DNA of 7,060 nt from Chloroflexota bacterium (GTDB taxonomy: Bacteria; Chloroflexota; Anaerolineae; JAADDB01): NCBI GenBank assembly GCA_013154135.1, contig JAADDB010000244.1, forward strand, positions 1 through 7,060, in the 5' to 3' direction. The translations under genes were made by a program, and so were the position numbers. How positions within the stretch are numbered: position 1 is the first letter of the stretch; the number at the start of each line of letters is the position of its first letter. Under the pieces are notes generated by a model. That model was not told where the DNA came from, searched no databases, and saw only the letters and a list, made by a program, of their open reading frames with translations. Shown one piece after another: positions 1 through 5,468 of the stretch.

Positions 1-60
1 GCACCCACGCAAAACGGTTCTTCAGGGAAAAAGTCCAACGAAATCTCTACTCAGCCTTCC

Positions 61-81
61 GGGCGCACTGCCGTGCGTCCC
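61..81. repeat. GC hairpin of a dispersed-repeat type
   Basis: GGGCGCAC (61-68) pairs with GTGCGTCC (73-80) around the loop TGCC. The single mismatch becomes a G-U wobble in RNA. The reverse complement reads GTAGGGACGCACGGCAGTG (84-66), close to the 'GTAGGGGCGCACGGCCGTGCG'-like palindromes that I recall as dispersed intergenic repeats in Chloroflexota and cyanobacteria. That family link is from memory and is not verified. Confidence 0.5.
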
Positions 82-119
82 TACCGTTCGTGAACCGCGA
101 TGTGTGGTCATGCCCGGTC

Positions 120-170
120 GCCCGGGGCTGAACCCCCGGGCTAAATGGGGGGAAGCCCCCTTCGGGGGCT
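120..170. repeat. Two adjacent G/C hairpins
   Basis: GCCCGGGG (120-127) and CCCCGGGC (134-141) form a perfect 8-bp stem with the loop CTGAAC. AGCCCCC (154-160) and GGGGGCT (164-170) form a perfect 7-bp stem with the loop TTC. The phrase 'cccggggctgaa...cccgggctaa' resembles a composite repeat found between genes in several Chloroflexota genomes, which is recollection only. Neither hairpin is followed by a T-tract, so neither is called an intrinsic terminator. Confidence 0.55.
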
Positions 171-228
171 CCGGGGCCCTCACTCCACCCCTCGTGGGGT
201 TGGCGGGAGAAAGATGATAGACGCCTAG

Positions 229-264
229 CCCCTCCTCTCTCCCAATGCTGGGAGAGAGGAGGGG
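229..264. repeat. Perfect 16-bp inverted repeat with 4-nt loop
   Basis: CCCCTCCTCTCTCCCA (229-244) is the exact reverse complement of TGGGAGAGAGGAGGGG (249-264), separated by ATGC. The arms are pure pyrimidine and pure purine except for the innermost base pair, which is unusual for a terminator hairpin, and there is no T-run on either side. It looks like a mobile or dispersed repeat unit, or a structured RNA segment, and its function is unknown. Confidence 0.75.
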
Positions 265-345
265 GCCAAGGGCGTCGTGTGGGACACGGGCAGAAGTGCA
301 TGACCGGCCGAGCATCGCCACAAACAGCCCACCATGGCATCCCGC

Positions 346-373
346 CCTTTTACTCGTTACTCGTTATGCGTTA
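346..373 (-). repeat. Distal heptamer array, four TAAnnnn units
   Basis: Read on the minus strand, the units are TAACGCA (373-367), TAACGAG (366-360), TAACGAG (359-353) and TAAAAGG (352-346). Every unit begins with TAA and the period is exactly seven. The array lies about 20 bases beyond a second array that starts at the stop codon of the minus-strand gene, and it has the same orientation as that gene. The same TAACGAG unit recurs at the end of the histidine kinase gene. Confidence 0.8.
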
Positions 374-392
374 GACCTCGCCCTTCAGCCAA

Positions 393-427
393 CCCCTTAA
401 TCGTTAATCGTCAATCGTTACTCCTTA
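393..427 (-). repeat. Proximal heptamer array starting at a stop codon
   Basis: On the minus strand the units are TAAGGAG (427-421), TAACGAT (420-414), TGACGAT (413-407), TAACGAT (406-400) and TAAGGGG (399-393). The first TAA is the stop codon of the nucleotidyltransferase-mutase gene, and every later unit also begins with a stop triplet. Because seven is one more than a multiple of three, successive units stop successive reading frames. The perfect period and sense orientation are seen directly. Any role in translation termination is inferred. Confidence 0.8.
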
Positions 428-2605
428 CCGTACCCATTGTTTGCCCCATTGAACCAGCTCCTGGGCCTTCTCTTCGGTGTCCGCTTCTGCGAAGATGCGC
501 AGGAGGGGCTCCGTGCCGGAGAAGCGCATCAACAGCCAGTTGTCGTTTCCCAGGTAGAATTTGATGCCGTCCATGTAGGAGACCCGTTGCACGGGATACG
601 GACCGATGCGTTCTATCTTGGCCTCTCGGATGCGGCGGGGGATGAGGACGCGCATTTCCGGCGTCGCGGGGATGTTCTCCTCCACGAAGTAGAGACGTCC
701 GGTAATCGCGTAGATCTCCTCCAGGAGTTGGGAGATGCGTTTGCCCGTTTTGGCCAGCATTTCGACCACGAGGGCCGCGGCCAGGATGCCGTCCTTGCCC
801 AGGATGTGTCCCCGGATGGTGAGTCCGCCGCTACTTTCCCCGCCCAACAGCGCGTTGTGCTCTTTCATGGCCGCGGCAATGTGCTTGAACCCCACAGGCA
901 CCTCATACGCGCGTTCCCCAAAATGCGCGGCCAACCGGTCCAACAGATGGGTGGTGGCCAGATTTCGCACCACCGGACCCCGCTCACCCCGCACCTGGTG
1001 CAAGTACGCGTACAGGAGGAGGAGCACATCGTTGGTGTGGATGTACCGTCCCTGTTCGTCCAGGATGGCAATGCGGTCCGCGTCCCCGTCCGTGGCCAGA
1101 CCCAAGTCGTATTGGCCCTGTTGGATCAGCGTGCTCAACAGGCGCAAGGCCTCCAAATTCGGCGCGGGCGAGCGTCCACCGAACAGGGGGTCACGGCGTT
1201 CGTGGATCACCGTGAGCCGACAACGGGCTTCCGTGAGCACAATCCCCAACGTGTGATGTCCGGTGCCGTGCATGGGGTCGATGATCACCCGCAAGCCCGC
1301 GTCCCGGATCGCGCGCATGTCCACCTGGGCCTCCACCGCGTCCACGTACTCGTTGGTGTAATCCTCCACCTGGATGACCCCTGCGTCCCGCGCCACGGGA
1401 AAATCCACTTTCACCACGTCCGTGGAGGTGAGCCGGTTGGCCTCCTCCTCCATCCCTCGGCTTTCCTCGTCCAGGAGGATGGAACCGTCCGCGTGGAAGA
1501 CCTTGAGACCGTTGTATTCAGGGGGATTGTGGCTGGCTGTGAAGGCCAAGCCGTAGGCCACATCCTTCACATATGCCGCGTAGGTGATGAGGGGCGTGGG
1601 CGCGTCCTCGGGCAGGAGGGTGACGGGGATGTTGTTGCCCGCGAAGACTTCGGCCGCGACTTCGGCCGCGCGGTCGGAGAGGAAGCGGCGGTCGTATCCG
1701 ATGAGGACGCCCTGGGCTTCCTTGCCTTCCCGGATCATGTGGTTGGCGATGGCCTGGGCCAGGCGGCGCACATTGTGCATGGTGAAGCCTTCCCCTATGA
1801 CCGCCCGCCATCCCCCGGTCCCGAACCGGATGAGGCTTTCCTCCTCCACCCGGCGGGGACGCAGCTGGCGCTTTTGGAGGATGAAGAGCGCGCGTTGGGC
1901 ATCCTCCTCCGTGTTGATCCCCACGATCTCCTCGGGGTCGTAGATGCGGTAGCTTTCCACCTTTTCCCCGGCCCGTACCAAGGTGTGGATCACATCGGTC
2001 AGGCGGATGTGACTTCCATCCCTGTCGGACAGGCGTTCCAGCGCGCGGAAGAGGGGCCTGGGCCGGGCCGCGTACGCGCCCACGTTGACTTCCCGGATCT
2101 CCTGGATGGCCTGGGACGCGTCCTCTTCCTCGATGATGTCGATAATGTGGCCGCGGGCATCCCGCACCACCCGACCGTAGCGAGCGGGTTCCGGCGCGAT
2201 GGCCGTCATAAACGTCAGCGCAGCGCCTTTGAGCCGGTGCCGGTTGAGCAACCCCCGCAGGGAGCTCGGGCGCAGGAGGGGGGTATCCCCGTAGAGGATG
2301 AGCACATCCTCCGCGTTGCCGATGGCTGTTTGGGCCTGGAGGACCGCGTGGCCTGTGCCCCGCCGTTCCTCCTGGAGGATGTAGGTGAAGCGGTCGCCCA
2401 AGTGCTCCCGCATGGCCTGATCTTCCTGGCCGATGACGATGAAAATGTGTTCGGGCGTGGTCAGCGTCAGCGCGTTGTCGATGACATAATCAATGACCCG
2501 CTTATCTCCCAGGGGACGGAGGAGGGAGGGGACACCATCCCGTCCTCGGACCGGTCCTGCTGCCAGGATGAGCACAGCCAACGGACGTTGCTCTTGTTCT
2601 GTCAT
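425..2605 (-). CDS. GlmU-like nucleotidyltransferase fused to phosphohexomutase
   Basis: Product of 726 residues. Residues about 8-240 form a nucleotidyltransferase domain like the GlmU uridylyltransferase half: VLILAAG (11-17), RGTGHAV (82-88), YGD with Asp107, YGRVVR (143-148), EVNVGAY with Asn174, TDVI (203-206) and VGIN with Asn231. Asp107 and Asn231 match the GlmU Mg2+ ligands (Asp105 and Asn227 in E. coli). Residues about 255-726 form a full alpha-D-phosphohexomutase: TASHNPPEYNG with phosphoserine Ser358, metal loop DGDADR (Asp506, 508, 510), sugar loop GGESSGG (588-594) and phosphate loop RFSGTEPLLR (694-703). Inferred role: cytosolic conversion of a hexose-6-phosphate to the 1-phosphate and then an NDP-sugar; the sugar and nucleotide are unknown. 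Oddities are that the GxGTRx4PK signature is degenerate (GPVRGRDGVPS, Ser for Lys) and there is no beta-helix domain. ATG at 2605 is chosen over an upstream TTG (2644) because GAAGGAG lies 9 bases before it. A GDP-mannose type fusion is an alternative. Confidence 0.9.
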   Translation of the reverse strand: MTEQEQRPLAVLILAAGPVRGRDGVPSLLRPLGDKRVIDYVIDNALTLTTPEHIFIVIGQEDQAMREHLGDRFTYILQEERRGTGHAVLQAQTAIGNAEDVLILYGDTPLLRPSSLRGLLNRHRLKGAALTFMTAIAPEPARYGRVVRDARGHIIDIIEEEDASQAIQEIREVNVGAYAARPRPLFRALERLSDRDGSHIRLTDVIHTLVRAGEKVESYRIYDPEEIVGINTEEDAQRALFILQKRQLRPRRVEEESLIRFGTGGWRAVIGEGFTMHNVRRLAQAIANHMIREGKEAQGVLIGYDRRFLSDRAAEVAAEVFAGNNIPVTLLPEDAPTPLITYAAYVKDVAYGLAFTASHNPPEYNGLKVFHADGSILLDEESRGMEEEANRLTSTDVVKVDFPVARDAGVIQVEDYTNEYVDAVEAQVDMRAIRDAGLRVIIDPMHGTGHHTLGIVLTEARCRLTVIHERRDPLFGGRSPAPNLEALRLLSTLIQQGQYDLGLATDGDADRIAILDEQGRYIHTNDVLLLLYAYLHQVRGERGPVVRNLATTHLLDRLAAHFGERAYEVPVGFKHIAAAMKEHNALLGGESSGGLTIRGHILGKDGILAAALVVEMLAKTGKRISQLLEEIYAITGRLYFVEENIPATPEMRVLIPRRIREAKIERIGPYPVQRVSYMDGIKFYLGNDNWLLMRFSGTEPLLRIFAEADTEEKAQELVQWGKQWVR

Positions 2606-2614
2606 CTTGCTTGG

Positions 2615-2621
2615 CTCCTTC
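2615..2621 (-). promoter_or_regulatory. Ribosome binding site of the fusion gene
   Basis: GAAGGAG on the minus strand ends 9 bases before the ATG at 2605-2603. This decides the start: the in-frame TTG at 2644 would add 13 residues that match no family feature and has no such site. The site sits within the 10-bp palindrome CCTTCGAAGG (2617-2626), which might weakly mask it. Confidence 0.7.
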
Positions 2622-2711
2622 GAAGGTGGATATTGGACCGCCAAGTCGGCGTGTTCGGGAGGCCCGGGAAAGAAATCGACCGGCCATCATTTCCCTGAAA
2701 CGTCGAGTACT

Positions 2712-2739
2712 AGTATAATCCCTCTTGCGGCACCATCAA
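2712..2739 (-). promoter_or_regulatory. Candidate sigma70-type promoter for the fusion gene
   Basis: On the minus strand, TTGATG (2739-2734) is followed after 16 bases by TATACT (2717-2712). This is 4/6 to TTGACA and 5/6 to TATAAT at near-ideal spacing. Transcription would begin near 2705, giving a leader of about 100 bases before the ATG at 2605. The call rests only on consensus match. Confidence 0.5.
2714..2719 (+). promoter_or_regulatory. Perfect -10 hexamer facing the histidine kinase gene
   Basis: TATAAT at 2714-2719 matches the -10 consensus exactly. The hexamer 17 bases upstream, TTCCCT (2691-2696), is a poor -35, so the promoter may depend on an activator or be weak. Transcription would start near 2726 and leave a leader of about 90 bases before the GTG start at 2817. 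It overlaps the opposite-strand -10 element TATACT, so the two promoters cannot both be occupied by polymerase at once. Confidence 0.5.
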
Positions 2740-2816
2740 AGGAGGCATGGGCCGCGTTGGCAAAGGAGCGTTTCAGGATACGCTGAGCAGATATTGTCTT
2801 CGAGGGTTTAGATAGC

Positions 2817-5162
2817 GTGGGCTACCGACTTTGGCGCTTTCTGGAAACCCATATCCTCAACCACATTGACCGAAAACTCATCGCGGCCTCCCTCATCGCC
2901 ATCCTCGTCCCCCTCCTGGGCACGGCCCTGTACGGGAACTGGATTACCAGCCGCGTGCTGCGGGAACAGGCCATCTCCGGCATCCAGCTGGACCTCAAAC
3001 AACGGGCCAGTCGGGTGGAGACCTACCTGGAAGGGGTACGCCAAAACGTGCTCTATCTTTCCCATTCGCCCGAAATTCAGGCCCTGATCCAGGCCCGCAT
3101 GAACGGCGATGTGGAGACGGTTGAGCGCATCCGGGATGTGCTTAACCAGGAGTTCGCCGCGTTTGCCGCCACCCATCCCGTCTACTACCAGATCCGTTAC
3201 ATCGCGGAGGATGGCCGCGAGGTGGTGCGGGTGAACGCTCGGAACGGGGTGATCGAAGCCGTCCCCCCGAAAGGTCTGCAGAACAAGGCCCATCGCTATT
3301 ATTTTCGCGAGGCCATGCGCTTACAGGAGGGGGAGATCTACATGTCCCCCCTTGATCTGAACCGGGAATTCGGCCAGATTGAAAGACCGTACACCCCCGT
3401 CATCCGCTATGCTACCCCTGTCTTCTACCCGGATGGCCGCCGCGCGGGCATTGTCATCGTCAACCTCTTCGCGGAGAAGTTCCTCCAATACATCACCGCG
3501 GCCGCGGGCCAGGGGCTCATCGCGATGGTGGATAAGGAGGGGTATTACCTGGTCCATCCGGACCCCTCCCGGCTTTGGGGACATCCGCGGGATCTGGGCA
3601 CGGGATATCGTCTGACGCGGGATTTCCCCAAACAGTGGCCCCAGATTCTCACCGCATCCCCGGGTGTGACAAAGGACTCGGAGTCCATTGTGGTGCACCA
3701 TCCCATTTTCCCCAACCAGCCGAACGAGGATTATTTCTGGATCGTGCTCCAGGCCATTCCTACCCACGTGCTCTTTGCCTCGGTTCGTTCCTTCCGGGTG
3801 ACAGCCGTCACCATTTTGTTGATGGCCGTTCTGGCCGGGGTGACTATGGCGGCCTTCCTCGGCCGTAGCATCACCGCGCCCATCCTCATGCTGACCGACC
3901 GGGTGCGCCGGTTTGGACGGGGGGAACCTTATGTGCCCGTCCACGTGGTGACGAACGATGAGATGGGGGAACTCACCCGCGCGTTCAACGACATGGCCCG
4001 ACGCTTGGAAAGCAACATGGAACGGTTGGCCCGTCTGACGTACCTGGGTCAACGGATCGCCGCGCAGCTGGACCACGAGAACGTGTTGGCCGCGCTCCTG
4101 GACGCGACGGACGAGCTCTTCCCCTCCGCCCAATACCGGGTGGTCCGCCTTAACGAGCCGGATCACGATGTGTGGATGCACCGCGGGGATCCCGAGTGGG
4201 AGGAGGTGTGTCACCTGGATGTGGTAGAATTGGTGCGGGAACAGGTGTTGCGGGAACACGCCTGGCGTTCTGTGCACATCCCTCTGGAGGATGGCCGAAC
4301 GGTGTACATGTGCAGCGCGTTCCTGGAATGTCGCACTCACGGCATAGGGGTGGTGGAGCTGTACGGGGAAGATCCCGGCTTGGCCACGCCTTCCACAGGG
4401 AACTTGTTGGCCACCTTGGCTGTCCAGGCCTCCATCGCGTTGGAGAACGCCCACCTCTACCGCACCCTGGACGAACATCGGGCCCGGCTTCAGACTCTGG
4501 TCGAGCAGTTGATCACAGCCCAGGAGGAGGAGCGCCGCATTGTGGCCTATGACTTGCACGATGGTCTGGTGCAGCGGTTGGTGGGCGCCCGGTTGCAGCT
4601 CATGAACTTCCTGTCCATGTACACGCCATCGTGCGCGGAATCCCAGGTGGCCCTGGACAAGGCAGTGCATCACCTGACCACCGCGATTGTGGAAGCCCGA
4701 CGGGTGATCGAGGGGTTGCGTCCGGGTCTGCTGGACGATTTGGGCTTGGTGCCCGCCTTGGAATATTATGCACAGGAGCTGGGCGCAGACGCGGGGTGGG
4801 AAGTCCACCTGGACGTGCCCTTGGAATTCCCCCGGCTGCCTTCCATTGTGGAGGTGACCGCGTTCCGCATCGCCCAGGAGGCCTTGAACAATGTGCGCAA
4901 GTATGCCAACGCTAAAAGGGTGTGGATCACGGCCCGGTTGGAGGATGGCTGGCTGGAGTTGAGTATCCGCGACGATGGCTCCGGGTTCGACGTGGAGCAA
5001 ACGCAGGAAAGCGGACACGTGTTCGGCATCCTGGGAATGCAGGAACGGGCCCACCTCCTGGGAGGGGAATGCGAGATCCACAGTGCCCCCGGGCAGGGCA
5101 CTACGGTGACGGTGCGGTTGCCGGTAGAAACGGGGAATGATGAACTAACGAGTAACGAGTAA
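2817..5162 (+). CDS. Sensor histidine kinase (Cache-like, HAMP, GAF, HisKA_3)
   Basis: Product of 781 residues, a membrane sensor of the NarX/DegS/LiaS-type kinase class. In order: TM1 (about 21-42); a large extracellular domain with double-Cache-like traits, including a YYFREAM segment and DKEGYYLVHP (239-248); TM2 (about 328-349); HAMP (about 349-402); a weak GAF-like domain (about 405-550) ending in a helix that runs into the dimerisation helix; EEERRIVAYDLHDGLVQ with phosphoacceptor His581; N-box FRIAQEALNNVRKYANA (683-699); G1 box DDGSGFD (719-725); and G2 box FGILGM (736-741). The family autophosphorylates His and passes phosphate to a NarL/LuxR-type response regulator, but none is encoded here. 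The GTG start follows GAGGG (2802-2806), and an in-frame TGA at 2784 blocks longer forms. N-box Tyr696 replaces the more usual His. The last residues (TSNE) and the stop codon are encoded by a heptamer repeat. The ligand is unknown. Confidence 0.92.
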   Translation: MGYRLWRFLETHILNHIDRKLIAASLIAILVPLLGTALYGNWITSRVLREQAISGIQLDLKQRASRVETYLEGVRQNVLYLSHSPEIQALIQARMNGDVETVERIRDVLNQEFAAFAATHPVYYQIRYIAEDGREVVRVNARNGVIEAVPPKGLQNKAHRYYFREAMRLQEGEIYMSPLDLNREFGQIERPYTPVIRYATPVFYPDGRRAGIVIVNLFAEKFLQYITAAAGQGLIAMVDKEGYYLVHPDPSRLWGHPRDLGTGYRLTRDFPKQWPQILTASPGVTKDSESIVVHHPIFPNQPNEDYFWIVLQAIPTHVLFASVRSFRVTAVTILLMAVLAGVTMAAFLGRSITAPILMLTDRVRRFGRGEPYVPVHVVTNDEMGELTRAFNDMARRLESNMERLARLTYLGQRIAAQLDHENVLAALLDATDELFPSAQYRVVRLNEPDHDVWMHRGDPEWEEVCHLDVVELVREQVLREHAWRSVHIPLEDGRTVYMCSAFLECRTHGIGVVELYGEDPGLATPSTGNLLATLAVQASIALENAHLYRTLDEHRARLQTLVEQLITAQEEERRIVAYDLHDGLVQRLVGARLQLMNFLSMYTPSCAESQVALDKAVHHLTTAIVEARRVIEGLRPGLLDDLGLVPALEYYAQELGADAGWEVHLDVPLEFPRLPSIVEVTAFRIAQEALNNVRKYANAKRVWITARLEDGWLELSIRDDGSGFDVEQTQESGHVFGILGMQERAHLLGGECEIHSAPGQGTTVTVRLPVETGNDELTSNE

Positions 5163-5166
5163 TGAT
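5146..5166 (+). repeat. Heptamer array forming the kinase gene's 3' end
   Basis: TAACGAG (5146-5152), TAACGAG (5153-5159) and TAATGAT (5160-5166). The three TAA triplets fall in frames +1, +2 and 0 relative to the kinase gene, and the third is its stop codon. The unit is identical to TAACGAG in the array at 346-373, and the orientation is again that of the gene it ends. Confidence 0.8.
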
Positions 5167-5340
5167 GGGACTTTGGATAAAACGTGGCGACATGGGAAAG
5201 TGAAAACGCTCTTCCGGCACGGGGCGAGGACGCCGACATCCCGCGGAGGTGCGGCTGAATCTCGTACGCCAGCCAGGGTCTTTTGTCCAAACTCCAGAGT
5301 AATGAGGAAGGGAGCTGAAAGAGGAGGTTGGCTGAACAGG

Positions 5341-5392
5341 CAAGGTCGTAACGGGTAAGGGGGAAGGTCCCCCACCTTGCGCCCCGAGGGGC
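5341..5392 (+). other. Structured leader hairpins upstream of the binding protein
   Basis: CAAGGT (5341-5346) pairs with ACCTTG (5374-5379), enclosing GGGGGA (5359-5364) paired with TCCCCC (5368-5373) around AGG. Directly after, GCCCC (5381-5385) can pair with GGGGC (5388-5392), followed by TAGCGGGTTTTG. The short TTTT run is 8 bases past the second stem, too far for a classic intrinsic terminator. It could be a weak terminator for the kinase gene or a leader structure controlling the transporter. Confidence 0.4.
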
Positions 5393-5453
5393 TAGCGGGT
5401 TTTGTCCCTCTATTAGCGTCCACGGTCCAGTAGTGGAGAATCAAACAAATCAG

Positions 5454-5461
5454 AAAGGAGG
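5454..5461 (+). promoter_or_regulatory. Strong ribosome binding site of the binding-protein gene
   Basis: AAAGGAGG ends 7 bases before the ATG at 5469. It fixes the start there rather than at the in-frame GTG at 5433, which would put 12 polar residues before an otherwise textbook lipoprotein signal peptide. Confidence 0.85.
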
Positions 5462-5468
5462 ATGTCAG

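Larger units (their letters stand above)
1..424. other. Non-coding region rich in palindromes and short repeats
   Basis: No gene is supported here. Short open frames exist on both strands, but they run through palindromes and tandem repeats, lack convincing ribosome sites and look like no protein family. From left to right the region holds a GC hairpin (61-81), a pair of G/C hairpins (120-170), a long perfect inverted repeat (229-264) and two heptamer arrays (346-373 and 393-427) leading into the 3' end of the minus-strand gene. The first 60 bases could be the tail of a gene outside the window, but no frame can be chosen. Confidence 0.7.
5163..5468 (+). other. Intergenic leader before the ABC operon
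   Basis: The 306 bases between the kinase stop codon and the binding-protein start hold no gene I can support. The small open frames show no family motif. It contains the end of the heptamer array, a hairpin region near its 3' half (5341-5392) and the ribosome site at 5454-5461. I find no convincing -35/-10 pair: TATTAG at 5411 lacks a partner. The operon promoter is probably here, since the transporter is unlikely to be read only from the kinase promoter, but it is not located. I do not recognise a known riboswitch. Confidence 0.6.

Noticed and set aside
229..264. Long inverted repeat as an intrinsic terminator of the minus-strand gene
   Set aside because: No T-run follows on either strand, and it lies about 160 bases past the stop codon with two heptamer arrays between.
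22..340. Two overlapping minus-strand frames of about 97-99 codons near the left edge
   Set aside because: They translate hairpin repeats into Pro/Gly/Arg-rich sequence, have no ribosome site and resemble no family.
437..2698. A 753-residue open frame on the plus strand opposite the nucleotidyltransferase-mutase gene
   Set aside because: It is the antisense shadow of a gene with strong family motifs, as expected in GC-rich DNA. It shows no recognisable domain and no ribosome site.
3321..5081. A 586-residue open frame on the minus strand opposite the kinase gene
   Set aside because: It is antisense to a clear histidine kinase and is His/Gln/Val-rich, typical of reverse-frame translation of GC-rich genes.
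5173..5358. 61-codon open frame in the leader of the transport operon
   Set aside because: It has no ribosome site, ends inside a predicted hairpin and shows no recognisable protein features.
5341..5365. Partial likeness of GGTCGTAACGGGTAAGG to the 3' end of 16S rRNA (GTCGTAACAAGGTAACC)
   Set aside because: The match is short, there is no preceding helix 44 sequence and no CCTCC tail after it. It is probably chance.
5433..5468. Upstream GTG start giving the binding protein 12 extra residues
   Set aside because: The ATG at 5469 has AAAGGAGG at ideal spacing and begins a textbook lipoprotein signal peptide.
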